Positions 26,197 through 37,942 of a stretch of 64,000 bases of DNA are shown piece by piece. Position 1 is the stretch's first letter. Each line of letters opens with the position of its first letter. This DNA comes from Margaritispora aquatica. Taxonomy: Eukaryota > Ascomycota > Leotiomycetes > Helotiales > Discinellaceae. The stretch covers positions 195,927-259,926 of the forward strand of contig VJWN01000025.1 of assembly GCA_007644065.1 (NCBI GenBank), read 5' to 3'. Under the pieces are notes generated by a model. It was not told the origin of the DNA and ran no database searches. It saw only the letters and a list, made by a program, of their open reading frames with translations. A program made the position numbers and the translations under genes.

Positions 26197-28132
26197 ATGG
26201 CGACTGTGAAGACTGAAGCACACGGTGCTGAGCACTTCGATGATGCGCCTGTGATAAACGAGAAGGAGGCCACTGGCAACGTCACCCAAGTTAATGCTGC
26301 ATCTGTGGCTTTGGCCGCTGCGATTGCTGCCCAGAAGCCAAATCTGTGGTCCAAGAATATGATCAAACTTTACTGCATTATGGGGATTGGATATCTGGTT
26401 TCGACTATGAACGGTTTTGGTATGTATTGCTCAATGCCCATATTTTGTATAAATCTAACAGAACATAGACTCGTCTCTTATGGGCGCTATCAATGCCATG
26501 ATTCCGTACCAAAAGTCCTTTGGTCTTGACGGTGCCGGTTCATCAACCGGTCTCGTCTTCATCATCTACAATTTGGGCCAGATTGCTGCTGCTCCACTCG
26601 TAAGCAAGACTCTACAACAGCAAACAAACATAAACTAACACCACTAAAGTGTGGTTTCCTCGCTGATGGCTATGGACGTCGAGTGTGTATCTTCGTTGGA
26701 TGCCTCATCGTTCTCGTTGGAACTGCCATCCAAGCCTCAGCCCACTCACGCGGTCAATTCATGGGCGGACGGTTTATTCTTGGCCTCGGTGCCTCTTTGG
26801 CTTCGGCTGCTGGACCTGCTTACGTTGTGGAGCTCGCCCATCCAGCGTATCGTGGAACCATGGCCGGCATGTATAACAACTGCTGGTGGCTCGGTAACAT
26901 CATTGCTGGCTGGACCACTTATGGTTCTAACAAGTAATTTTCCACGATTTTTCGACATGTGCACTCTAAGCTAACACACTGAAGGAATCTGACATCGTCT
27001 TGGGCTTGGAGAGTCCCTACCCTCGTGCAAGCTGGTATTCCAGCAATCGTCATGGTGTTAATCATGTTCTTCCCAGAAGTTTGTCTCCCCTTCAACAATC
27101 AACCTACGTTAACTAACTTCATGTCAGTCGCCCAGATGGCTCATCGCCAACGACAGACGAGAGGAAGCACTTGCAATTTTCACAAAGTACCACGGTGACG
27201 GTGACGAGAGCTCGCCTATGGTACAGCTTCAGTATCACGAGATTATCGAGCAGCTCCACGAGACCAAGACCGAGAATCCATGGTGGGATTACCGGGAGCT
27301 GGTCCACACTAGAGCCGCGAGATACAGACTGTACATGGTTATTGGCATGAGTTTTTTCGGTAAGATTTGAACTTGTCCACTTTCCTCATTCAGTGATGCT
27401 AATTCACCTAGGTCAATGGTCTGGCAACAATGTCGTGTCGTATTTCATGCCTAGCATGATCGAGTCCGCAGGAATTACAGACAAGAACAAGCAACTCCTC
27501 ATCAACGCAATCAATCCCATCTTCTCAATGCTCGGCGCCATCTAGTGAGCCTTGCCCTTCCCCCATAATATTATATTTCACAAACTAACACATCCACTAG
27601 CGGCGCAACCCTCCTCGATCGTCTCGGCCGACGCTTCATGATGCTTGCCGGCCTCACTGGAGGCCTGGCCGCCTACGTAATGCTCACGGCTTTCACTGCT
27701 GCATCGGACGCGCACCCCTCCCTCTCCTACGGCGTGATCGTATCCATCTATCTCTTCGGTATCGTGTTCGCATGGGGTTTCACACCACTGCAAACACTGT
27801 ACGCAGTCGAGTGCCTCGAGAACCGAACGCGTGCCAAGGGATCTGGACTGAATTTCCTGTTCCTCAACATCGCCATGGTGGTCAACACTTACGGAATCTC
27901 GGTCGGTATCGCGAAGATCGGATGGAAGTTGTATTTGGTGTATATTGTGTGGATCTGTATCGAGTTGGTGCTGATTTACTTCTTTGCTGTTGAGACTGCT
28001 GGGAAGACGCTTGAGGAGTTGGAGGGCATCTTTGAGGCGAAGAATCCAAGAAAGGAGAGTACGAAGAAAACAAAGGTTGATATTGATGAAAGCGGTAGAG
28101 TTGTGGGGATTGATGAGGAAGTAAGAGCCTAA
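26197..28132 (+). CDS. MFS sugar porter, lactose-permease-like
   Basis: Seven exons: 26197-26419, 26469-26599, 26650-26933, 26985-27078, 27128-27359, 27412-27544, 27601-28132; sum 1629 nt, 542 residues. Twelve-TM major facilitator of the sugar porter family: G-R-R after TM2-TM3 (A-D-G-Y-G-R-R), G-R-F in TM4 region, P-E-S-P-R-W-L before the central loop (formed across intron 4), D-R-L-G-R-R after TM8, and V-E-T-A-G-K-T-L-E-E-L after TM12. These are the family signatures of plasma-membrane hexose and disaccharide proton symporters. The N-terminal extension and P-E-S-P-R-W form resemble the Lac12/cellodextrin branch. Its divergent placement next to an intracellular LacZ-type enzyme argues for beta-galactoside uptake. 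Substrate is inferred; the porter class is firm. Confidence 0.9.
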
Positions 28133-29226
28133 ACGGCACTTGTGCGAATGTGCCAAACTGTACAGCACTTTCAAAATTTTACTTAATTAGAGCAGTCAAA
28201 GAGAGGCAATTTGATTCATTTGGCTCAGAATTTGCGATGCTAAAGGAAGATTTGATATTCGAATATGCCAAACGAGGTTGTGACTGATGTTTGTGAATTT
28301 TCCATACCTTGCGGCACTTTTAAACTGATTCAAACAGATTTGGGCCAATGCTTGCATTTTAAGATCTCCAAAATTGATCATGCAATCCAACATAATGTGC
28401 GATCTTACACACAGAGGTCTAATATCAGCTAATCATCCTTATTAACGTCTTTCTTTGTAAATCTTACTGAATTCTAAAATCTGCCGACCGTCCTCGCTTA
28501 TGATAAAAGTGCAGTGGTCTGTTCCCTGTCGCAACCCTGTCTACACTTTGGCTCTAGCTGCTCTATTTGCTTTGAGCTATTAACAGAAGAATAACATGCA
28601 ATTTCGGCTCAATGTATTGCAACTATCTCTCATACAAAGCGATACTGAAGTTTGCGAGAGATCAACGTGTTTTGGAATGGAGACAGCATTGAAGGAACCC
28701 TCGCTTAGCAACAACCAGCCCTCTAGAGATAATGTTACAAAAACATCAGAACATGACTTAATTTGATTGCTCTGAAGCTACTCTCTTCCTGGAAAACATT
28801 CGGTAAAAACGAGAGGTCAAAGTCACTCCCTCAATCTATTCCTTACAAAAAGGCAAGGGAGTGGAATTGCGTTGACATGCTGCTTTAGGCGAAGATACCA
28901 TTGATTGAGATTTTCCTCAGGCCAAACCCGTGGGGCTCTCAATCCAAACCATCCTGTTGTTTCTGACACTATACAACTTATACGAGGTTCGTTTAGATAT
29001 TAAGGGACGTTGATCTAGAAATTTCTCAACTGTTTGATATGGATTTATCTTTATTTTTTGCTCGCTGGCCGCAAAGACAGATCTCCGCATGCGCCTGACT
29101 AGGTATATAACTGACCTTCAGCATGAGCTGGCTAACTCAAGTCCGAAGACGAGTATGCATGATATTTATCTGTACAAAACTTCTATCCTGGTATCCACTC
29201 GAACCCCATACCACTCATTCTTCGCC
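28133..29226. other. Convergent intergenic region, no gene seen
   Basis: 1.09 kb between two genes that end towards each other. AT-rich. The minus frames at 27578-28174 and 28196-28393 overlap or abut the porter gene and look like noise. Confidence 0.5.
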
Positions 29227-30471
29227 CTATGCTAATTGCTTCTCTGCTGCTGGAGCCTCTACTGGTGTAGCCATCTCCTCTGCCCAATCATGCGCTCCAC
29301 TTTCCGCCATTGGCGACAAGACCTTTTCTACCTCTTCTTTCGATACAGCAGGTGGTGTAGATGATTTTGGTGTCGAAGTTGTAATCGGAGTTGTCTTTGC
29401 GGGTGTAGGTAAGGATGGGAAGTCCTCTGCAGTCGGTACAGCTGTGCTCGATGCCTTGCCGCCACGCGCACCTCCCCTACCACCACGACCTCTACCTCCC
29501 CTCTCGCCTCTACCCCTTGGTGCGCTCTCATATCCCCCAGTAGACTCTCCAGTATCAACAGCATATCTACTTCCACCTAAGCCTGCCCCTCCTCTGATAA
29601 CGCCCCCATGGCCTCCACGAACGTACTCAGAGCTTCTACCCTTGCTTTTCCCATCGACAATATCGCTCTCTACCTTCTCAGAATCCCATTCGCGTACGCC
29701 TTGAGCTTTCATCTTGCGCTCTCTATTCTTTGCACGCTCCATTTCCATAGCACGCTCATTGCGCTTCTCCACAACGGCTTTCTCTTTGCGTTCCTTAGCA
29801 AGCTCTTTTTCTCTGTGTTGAAATGCTGCTTGGTCCGCTTCTGATAACCTATGACGCTCCGCTTTCTGCGCATTGACAATCGCCATCTTCTCCATCTTCG
29901 CCGTAAGTTCTTCTTCGGTAAGTTTCTTGTGTGCTGGTCCACCAGTCGCAGAGCGATCGCCTCGTACTGCTGGGGTACGCATTGTCGCCGGAGGTTCTAT
30001 AGTTGATGTAGTTTCTTGAGGGGCAGGGGGAGTATCTGGTGTAGGTTCCTGAGTAGTTGAAGTATCCAAATTCGTATTTGGAGATGGTTGCGGGGTCGGA
30101 TTGGCAGCAGGCGCTGGATTCGACTCAGGAGGGTCTGCATAACGCGATGCGCCTAATCCTGCATTTGGTTTCCCTCTACCTCCCCCTCTGCCTCTTCGGT
30201 CTGCTTGCCCTCTCCCGCCTTGCCCTTGGTGCTGTCCTCGACCGCCTTGCCCATGCCTCTGACCTCCATGCCCTCCATGCTGTTGTCCTTGGCGTGAGGG
30301 TTCTGCTGTACCAACAGGAGGCGCTTCTTTTCTTGAAGCTTCAGTGCTTGCAGCCCCTGTGTGATCAGCGACGTGCTTATCGTTCTCGATTGCAATGGTT
30401 GGCTCTGGAATTGCTTCGAACTCGTCCGCGAAAAGGTCATCGTCTTCTCGGGACTGCGCGAACTCGTCCAT
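29227..30471 (-). CDS. Putative RNA-binding protein with RGG boxes
   Basis: Single long frame, 414 residues from the ATG at 30471. Order of segments: acidic N-terminus (D-D-D-L-F-A-D-E-F); a Gly/Gln/His/Arg-rich low-complexity block with RGG repeats (about residues 60-105); a Pro/Thr-rich linker; a highly charged helical segment (about 180-275) starting K-K-L-T-E-E-E-L; a second RGG block (about 310-345); and a C-terminal E-D-F-P-S-L-P motif, which resembles the short motifs in translation-linked proteins. The layout suits an mRNA- or ribosome-associated protein of the Stm1/HABP4 kind, but I see no folded RNA-binding domain. The 5' end is uncertain: an upstream ATG at 30647 opens another frame (see next entry), and a splice from 30543 to 30455 could fuse the two. 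Confidence 0.65.
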   Translation of the reverse strand: MDEFAQSREDDDLFADEFEAIPEPTIAIENDKHVADHTGAASTEASRKEAPPVGTAEPSRQGQQHGGHGGQRHGQGGRGQHQGQGGRGQADRRGRGGGRGKPNAGLGASRYADPPESNPAPAANPTPQPSPNTNLDTSTTQEPTPDTPPAPQETTSTIEPPATMRTPAVRGDRSATGGPAHKKLTEEELTAKMEKMAIVNAQKAERHRLSEADQAAFQHREKELAKERKEKAVVEKRNERAMEMERAKNRERKMKAQGVREWDSEKVESDIVDGKSKGRSSEYVRGGHGGVIRGGAGLGGSRYAVDTGESTGGYESAPRGRGERGGRGRGGRGGARGGKASSTAVPTAEDFPSLPTPAKTTPITTSTPKSSTPPAVSKEEVEKVLSPMAESGAHDWAEEMATPVEAPAAEKQLA

Positions 30472-30647
30472 GGCGTAAGTTTATTTTTGCAAGGTAGCTC
30501 AGCAGCGTATTTAGCAAGAGCTTCGGCTGCGTCAATATGAACGGGGTCGTATGTCCAAGTAGGAGAATGGGAGCTGTGTTCAGTCGCTTGCTGTGTAGAG
30601 GGGGTGATCTTGTTAATCCACGAATTAATGGGGTCTCGTCTGTCCAT
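30153..30647 (-). other. Overlapping upstream reading frame (alternative 5' exon or uORF)
   Basis: From the ATG at 30647 a 164-codon frame starts M-D-R-R-D-P-I-N-S-W-I-N-K and runs through the start of the RGG gene in another frame, stopping at 30153. Its first 50 residues look protein-like; the part overlapping the RGG gene looks like a frame shadow. A phase-0 intron from GTTCAT (30543) to GCGCAG (ending about 30455) would join the first 35 residues to S-R-E-D-D-D-L of the RGG protein. The donor is weak, so I list this as an alternative and not as a gene. Confidence 0.3.
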
Positions 30648-33600
30648 TGTGGAGGCGGTGAGTTGATTGTGGGGTGGCAGAATCGGGACAAGGTTGATAC
30701 GTTCCGTGATGCGAGGCTGAAGGTTAATCCGGATGCCGGAGAAGTCATGTGAGCTTACCCCTCCTCGAACATATGGGGTCAAGTGTATTTCAACCTCTCG
30801 CTGCAACATCTTGTACTACCACGATAGTAGGCGCCAAGAATCAAAGGACAGCTGCGTATATCCTAGATTGTCTATCACTCGGTTATTCTTGCACAAGAAA
30901 CCATACGTTTATGTATTTGCCGGCGAACGATCTTTTTATACATATCTAAACCCATTGTCTCAGGCAAGTACTGTTATTGAAGCCATCGACGCACGTGTGT
31001 CAGGAACCACAATAAGCGAGATTCGGCGTTCACTTTCTAGTACTGTACTATTCCAAAGCTCTGAAGAATTTTTCTCCATGAAGTTTGACCAATGTATGCT
31101 AACACTAATCATGCTCGCTTAATAAGCGAACGCGCCCCTGAGCAAACTTTATTACCATGGACATATATTAGAATTAGACAGAGCTTTGGTCACCATGTCG
31201 ACACATTTATCAACTGTGTCATCGTTATTTTCTTGTGTTGGCGTAACACCACAAGTAAGCGACGTTCGCTTCTGAATCCAGCGATTCACCTCGCTTGTCT
31301 ACTGTATCTATTGTAAGATTACCATTGTTCACCACACTCCTCGGTGCTCGACACATCTTCGCGTTGACAACCCCTCAACTTGTATGTGAATTTAATGGGG
31401 TCTTTCCTATTATTTCATTCTTTCTCCAAGTTCAACAAACAAAGCCGATAACTTTTGGGTCGTTTGGCAAATTTTCACCAATACCTTTCGGATAAAATGA
31501 GTCAGCCAAACCCAGCCCCAGCGCTCTCGGTAACAAATTTCGTGACAAAGCAGTAGCTGAGGTCGATATGGTGAGGTGTATCGGTGTTCAAGGATCCTTA
31601 AGGTTGTGTGATGTATGGGACCAAGCGGACCTTTGATCATCGTAGCCACATGTTATACTCAGGCGAGGTTTCGCTAGACTTCTAGAAAACAGCTTAGGTG
31701 GTAGCTATGGATGTTTTCCTATGGGCGCCAGACTTTCCTCTCTTTAACTCCTCCAGTAAGTATACTTGCCTTGTGGTAGCTCCACAACCACTTTGACAAT
31801 TACAGTTAAGTTGATCAACCCTTTGTCTTTCATAATACTCCTATTGGTATCTAAAAAAAAGCTGATAGGTACTGAGTCTCCCGACACAAGCTTCGGAATG
31901 CCCTGTCCTTTAGATAAAGTGGCGCGTTCTAACTAGTCCTGGTCCCAGTTAACGACATATGTAACAGTGCAACAGCTGAAGTAGATGTGGCAGTTTGTTG
32001 ACACAGTGAAACAATTGCCTGAAGATTATGTACGGTTCTCTTTTCGTCTACTAACTCTAACGACATGTGATGTTTGGTATTTTAACAACACGCCCAATGC
32101 ATGGCGTTGTTGTGGTGAGATCTCTTCCAAATTTCAGCCAAGGATAAAGCAAGCTTTTTTTTAGGATAGTCTTCTGGTGACAAAAGGCACATCAGTGTCG
32201 ACTGACTTGCCTTAGCAATAAGCCTTCCTGAGCAATATCCCGGGCCTCAGGATTTTTTTCTGTTTCGCAAGCCTGCAACGATCTAATCCACAAAGATTTT
32301 AATCTTCGACAGTGGTACTGTTGGGGAAGTAGAGTAGTGGGAAGGCAGTAACATATAGTAAGGTATTGTAAAATTGATCCCTAATCTTGCGATACCAGCC
32401 CCATATGCAAGACCCGATAGGCTTACCCTTCCAGTTCGAAAATATATGTGTGTGGTAAAGATTGTATAGATCTCAACGCTAGGATGGTAGGCAGGCTTTG
32501 TTAGTAATGATTGTGCGCAAGTTCTCCTCCTTTCCCAACTTGCTGCTGCATCTGCGAGACGATGCTGAGCGAATACACGATCTCGGAGGACTTTGGCATA
32601 GGCACCAAATCTTGACTTTCGTCCTTCTAACTTGCTGCTGGAGTGTATACTTGATGGGGCAATGGATTACGCGCGTGGCTGAAGCATTGGGAGTGCCAGG
32701 AAATTCCCCGTCTGGCTTCCGGACAGGTCATCTAGTATAGGTCAGGATACTTGAGGTGCTCGAGGTGCTCGAGTCGAGCAGCTAGAAGAAGTCCAAGACA
32801 GAGTCCCATTTTCGTTCCTTTACAGTATAGTCGAGGGTCTCAGGTCGGGATTCTTGTGAACTCTTATTGAAGATAATTCTCTTGGATATGGAAAATGGCT
32901 GGTGGTGCTGTGCTCTCTGGGACTGAAAGCGAAGGAGGCAGGTCCATAGAGTTTAAACAAGACATTTTGCTGTGCATACACTCAAGCTGCTGTGAATAAA
33001 TTTGTTGTCAGAAGCTCAAGTTCAATGGTGTTCGTTGATAGAACTGAGGTTTGTTGATGGCGAATTAGTCGCGGCTTGGTATTATGCCTTCAATTGGTAT
33101 AGCTTGAAGATCCAGCCTGAGCAATACAAATAGAAGCATCTGAGAATCCTTACGACAATGTAAACTGCCTAACTGTTTGGAACAAGTTAACACTATGTGA
33201 TTAAATCTTCGTGACACTAAGATGATAAATTTTTTTTATGAAGCGCAAAGCAGGAAACTGAGAAAATGGACCGCGAGTGAATACAACTGTTGTAGAAGTA
33301 TTTGGCGGTGGTTTGCAGGAGGTGGTGGACATGAGTATAGTGTCTGCTTGTTGCTACAACCTGGCGCTTCTTCGATGTCAGTAGGAAGTCACAATAAAGT
33401 AAAAAAAGTCGTCGCTGTAACAGTGCTCTCCAGAAACTGCACATAATTGTGCAAAATGGCACACAAGAACAAAGACAATAAAAGCTTATTCTTGGGACAA
33501 GTTGTCAATAATACAGAAATCATTTTCATTTCGCTCCATTCACTTCTCGAAAGTCATGTACAAGAATCTCTCCGTCTCTGCAGCCACCCGTCCCGCATTC

Positions 33601-33879
33601 CATGTCTGGGAAATTAGACCCCAAACTAATCGAGAAAGAAACCAATGATCCTAACTATCCAGCTTGGTCATGATCTCGTAATGGTATCGTAAAGCAGAGC
33701 ATCGCGTCCATGCAGATAAAGTAAAGCGCCTTCCCAGTTCCCCCATACCCATATAAAGGATTTAGCAATCCTATGTCAAAAGAAGCCCATTCATGGCAAG
33801 CATGAAGCTTATAATATCAGACAACACTCAGTAGAACTCCTTTGGATTTTCCAGATCGATGACATTATTGGCAATGCTC
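30648..33879. other. Long intergenic stretch without convincing genes
   Basis: About 3.2 kb. Open frames are short and overlapping; the longest (30733-31122, plus) has no protein-like features and starts in the RGG gene promoter. A short AGGTGCTCG tandem repeat (about three units) lies at 32751-32780. Sequence from about 33.2 kb is probably the BYE1 3' UTR and flank. Confidence 0.45.
32751..32780. repeat. Short GAGGTGCTC tandem repeat
   Basis: Two to three head-to-tail copies of a 9-10-base unit ending in a CGAGTCGAGC partial palindrome, in non-coding DNA. Confidence 0.5.
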
Positions 33880-36491
33880 CTATTGTGCCTGTGCCGCCAT
33901 TCGAGTCTCAAGAACTGCACTCAGATGTTGAAGGTCCTCCCGTGCTCTTGCGTCCTCCGCAAGAATACTCTTCACAACCTCCCATTCTACAGAACGCATT
34001 TGAAATGCTTGAGGCATGAGGAATGCGACTGTTGGAGCGGCTACATAAGGTCCTAGAATTTCTCTTGCTGCTTCCTCGCCTCTACGCTGATCATGATCTC
34101 GATTTACACGTTGAATTTCCTCCGAAGAGTGGTGAGGGGGTCCATGCTGAGGTCTTTGCATATTTCCAAAGGTAGCTTGCTGAGGTGGTCCAATGGGTGA
34201 CATGGAAGGACCTTGCCCTGCTCCTGACATAGACATCTGACGTTGATGGTGGGTCATGACAGAGGGTGATGCAACTTCGGGTTGAGGTTCTTGAGCATCA
34301 TTCCGAATAACAAGGGCAACAAATACCATGGGCTCTGTTCGGTCGTCGGGAATATGATGAGCTTCGAGGTTCGTAATAAAATCTGGCAATTTGACAGGGC
34401 TGGGTGGAACAGGTATTAAGTACGTATCGCGAACGTTGCCGATGCCTTTGTTGGTAAGCACACCGTAACGACTTTTGCCAAGAAAATAGTTGTACAATGC
34501 GTGAAAAGCTTGGGTCGCAACCTCTCCTTCTGGAATAACGTTGACCACGACTACATCTGTGGGTGGACTATACCGAAGACTGCACAGATACTCGTTGGCT
34601 TTCTCTTGATCAATACGCCCAGCAACTTTAAGTTCTTTTGGCAAGATATCATTCCAAGTCATTGTCTTGATATCGACACCAGCAACATGTTTGGCATGAG
34701 CTGAAAACTTAGCAATAGAATCCATAGCCACAGTTCCACGCCACACAATGCTGGGGTCAGCATCATGCTCGGCTGGAGAGTATGGCGGGGACTCGTTGCC
34801 TGGCTCCTCTTCTAGCATCCTATCGATATCATGGTCGACACCTGGACCATTTGCTGGGAGTGCATTATTGCTTGATTGTCGCCTATTGTGTTGAGGCACA
34901 ACGGGGGACTGAACACTTGAAAAAACCTTGTTGATGTCGAAATCCCCTTGTGCAGATGCCTTTCTAACTGGAGGCTGTTTGGTTTCGACGTTCAAAGGCT
35001 GTTTGGGAATAACTTGAGAGCGGATATCATCACGTGATTTGGCATAATCAATGTTGTCTGGGAGCTCGACTTCATTACCAGGCGAGTTTTCCCGCGACCG
35101 TGTGGCCATGTCGATGTTGGGGTCGAGCATACTTCGTCGGCGTGACGTTGGCATAGTGGTGTCAATAGCAACAGCGGCATCATCATCCTCAATAACCTCA
35201 TCGCCTTTATGAGTTCGCCGAATTCGTGGGCCATCATCAGTTACCATAATTGACTGTTTATCTGCACGCGCCTTCATCTCCGCAGTCTCTCGTCTAAGTT
35301 CCTTACTCTGCATATCATCAGAGGTCATGCGTGCCAAAGTTGAAATATTCAAAGTTCCATTGAAGATGCCATCGCACAACTCTTGGTTAGCTTTGAGATT
35401 GCTGAACAGTGCCCGAGTTTGCTTGATGTAGGCACTCTTCTCGGTGTAAGTGTTATACACAACCTCATTGATCTGAATTGCAAGGCGTTCTGCCTTTGCA
35501 TCAACTGTGTCATTCGAGCGTAGCTTGTATAAGCCATTTTTGATTGAGATAGGTATTGCTGCTGCTAATCCCTTGTAAATCAACGTTGCACCTCCACTCC
35601 GCTCAGCGTCAAGATCAGTAATCTTAGTAGGCAATTCTGAAGCTGGTGAAGGTGCTCTTGATTGTGGTGCTTGAGGCTTTTGAGGTGTGTGAGGCGTGTG
35701 GGGAGTGTGTTGTGCAGAAACCTTTCGTGCTTTTACTGGTTGTTCCTGCGCATCAATTAGTACAGTAACTTGTAATGTACAAAGGAAGGCTTACCTTAAG
35801 AGCTTCTTTATCATGAGAATCATCTCTTACTTTCCTCTTTGTGCTCGCAATCTTCACGTCTTTCTTCTTTCCTTCTGCAACGACTGGAGTGAATGGTGAC
35901 GACGCCTTGCCATTTGAGACGTTACCAAGCTCAGCTTTAGGATCACTTGCTCGCTTTCCCTTCTTCTTGGTCTTCTTCTTTGGTCCGTCATCCTCGACCT
36001 CCTTCAGGCTCTGCTGGTATATGCGACGGCGTTGCTCCCAAATTTTGACTCCGCGATTCAGGCCATCAAGCAGTTCCTTGTGAAACACTTTATCGCACTG
36101 CTCACAAAGATAGTTCTCCGGAATGTCTTCCTCGAATGTTGGAACTCCAACACAAACATTATGCTGCCAAATTTTACAGTTGTCGCATGAGATCCATGCT
36201 GTTGTATCACCTGCTGGGCTCTCAGTAGCGCCGCATACACAGCGAATTATCTCCTCGTCGTCTGCATCTGCGACCTCTTCGGCTACCTTTTTAGCTTTCT
36301 TGCCTGACTTTTTCTTAACCGGTTCCGGCTGATCCATCAGATCGAGAGTTTTGGTATGTTGCCCTTTCGTCGCGCGGACGGAGCGTCGAGGTTCATCTGA
36401 GACAAGTGTATGTTAGCTATTGTCCAAGGAAGGCGGATCCGATCATCTCGCCCATTCGCGATATAGGAGTGTGCCTTTGCTTACCGGCCAT
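33880..36491 (-). CDS. BYE1: Transcription elongation factor Bye1 (PHD, TFIIS-like, SPOC)
   Basis: Three exons: 36485-36491 (7 nt), 35795-36396, 33880-35745; 2475 nt, 824 residues. Bye1 binds RNA polymerase II through its TFIIS-like domain and H3K4-methylated chromatin through its PHD finger. The 7-nt first exon encodes M-A plus the first base of Asp and joins to the family's N-terminus E-P-R-R-S-V-R-A-T-K-G-Q-H-T-K. PHD finger at about residues 54-103 (C55, C57, C73, C76, H81, C84, C100, C103, with the aromatic W70 and W79). A TFIIS central domain covers about 245-375, then a long disordered linker, a SPOC domain at about 535-690 (I-V-W-R-G-T-V start), and a Gln/Pro-rich tail. Without the micro-exon the apparent start would be M23. 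Divergent from the ZNF830-like gene. Confidence 0.92.
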
Positions 36492-37111
36492 TATGTGCGG
36501 AAAACCTCAAATTATCAGGCTCCAATCGAATGCTGTAGTTTAGAGCTTCGGTGATCTATTACGGGGAAGAAGCAAGCGTATGACCGTTTTGTTGAGCTTT
36601 TTATGATAATGTACGCGTTTCTCACGCGATCACAGCTTGCGATCTACAGAACAAGCTTCTGATGGGAAGCAAAGATGATAGTGAAGCTATTCCGGGAGCA
36701 GTGGAAGTCACTTCTATCCAGTCTAGCAGACGCTGTCGCGACTCTCTCCTCGGAGCCCACCTTGGGAGAATGTGTCGCAGTCGAATTGATGCGGGCGGAC
36801 GACAATTTGGGAAGAATACAAGTCGCACAGCGATAGCGACAACAGTGACAATATGCGCCCGGGATAAAATCGATTCTGCGAGTGAGATGGTTGTCAGAGA
36901 GGCGTGTTGTTGTTGAGTCTTAGTCTCGCGGTTGACAGGAAAGAGGCGATCAAGATAGCTCAAAGAACTTCCGCTTTGCGGGGAGCTCGGCACGTGACGA
37001 GGCTGAGCCTTCTACCTCAAGAAATTGCAACTTGACTCCCATCTAGTATAAGTACTATAACAATTTGGACAACCTACCATCACTTTTGAAAATAACTCAG
37101 TTAAGGTCACA
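36492..37111. promoter_or_regulatory. Divergent intergenic region between BYE1 and the ZNF830-like gene
   Basis: 620 bases between two start codons, both for nuclear gene-expression proteins. The small open frames at 36622-36993 are on opposite strands over the same bases and are not called. Likely contains both promoters. Confidence 0.45.
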
Positions 37112-37942
37112 ATGGCAGATGTAAGGTCACTTCTCAAGAGTGAGCGAGCCGCTCGTCGAATACAGCACAAGTACGCCAGCTATTCAACGACTGGTACCCT
37201 TCTTTGCCTTGTTTGCCATCTGCAATTGAAAAGTGAAACATTATGGGACGGACATCTACGCTCAGCTGGACATATTATGCGATTGCAGAAGCTTGAGAAT
37301 GAGCAATCAGTCAAATCAGATGGTCCTCCATCGAAGAAGAGAAAGGCAGGCGACGATGAAAGGGATGACACGATCAGGAAACGCAGCAAACCAGCAAATG
37401 GCCTCCCCGAAGGATTCTTTGATCCTGGAACAGAGAAAGAAGCGTCTCCTGCTACTCATTCAATAGAGATGCAGATTCCCTCCCGTCCTGCAACTCCTTC
37501 CAAACCATCAGAGCCAGTCCCAATCCCAAAGAAAGTCGAACAGCAAGTCGACGAAGACGAATGGGCAGCTTTCGAAGCCGATATAGCAACAGCAGAAGCA
37601 CAAGTCATGGCAGCAAATGATGCGGTGATATCTGCTCCCGCTATGAGCACCGAAGACATCAAGAAGCGAACCGCTGAGGAAGAGTACACAGCGAGGAAGG
37701 AAAGGCAGGAGGCAGAAATGGAAGGAGACAAAGAAGATGCCGCAAGGAAAATGGAGGAGGAGTTGGAGGAGATGGAAAGCCTTGAGGCTAGAGTCCGAAG
37801 GCTAAGGAGTAAACGAGAGGAGCTGCGGAGCAAAGAGAATACACAACCACCAAAGACTTCTCCTCCATTGGTTTCCATGAACCAGAAGGATGAGGAGGAC
37901 GAAGATGATGAGGAAGATGATGAGGATGAGTGGTTCCGTTAA
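37112..37942 (+). CDS. ZNF830/CCDC16-like zinc-finger protein
   Basis: Intronless, 276 residues. It starts with a helical M-A-D-V-R-S-L-L-K-S-E-R-A-A-R-R-I segment, followed by a single C2H2 finger (C-L-V-C-H-L-Q-L-K..H-L-R-S-A-G-H, about residues 32-54), a K-K-R-K basic nuclear-type signal, the motif P-E-G-F-F-D (about residue 100), a D-E-D-E-W-A-A-F-E acidic motif, a long Glu/Lys-rich coiled coil, and an acidic tail ending D-E-W-F-R. This order is that of metazoan ZNF830 (CCDC16), linked to pre-mRNA splicing and genome stability. The match is by motif order; function in fungi is inferred. Divergent from BYE1. Confidence 0.85.
   Translation: MADVRSLLKSERAARRIQHKYASYSTTGTLLCLVCHLQLKSETLWDGHLRSAGHIMRLQKLENEQSVKSDGPPSKKRKAGDDERDDTIRKRSKPANGLPEGFFDPGTEKEASPATHSIEMQIPSRPATPSKPSEPVPIPKKVEQQVDEDEWAAFEADIATAEAQVMAANDAVISAPAMSTEDIKKRTAEEEYTARKERQEAEMEGDKEDAARKMEEELEEMESLEARVRRLRSKREELRSKENTQPPKTSPPLVSMNQKDEEDEDDEEDDEDEWFR

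Noticed and set aside
29123..29704. 193-codon plus-strand frame
   Set aside because: Antisense to the RGG protein gene; its Pro-rich run is the complement of Gly codons.
30733..31122. 129-codon plus-strand frame
   Set aside because: No family features and starts inside the presumed 5' region of the minus-strand RGG gene.
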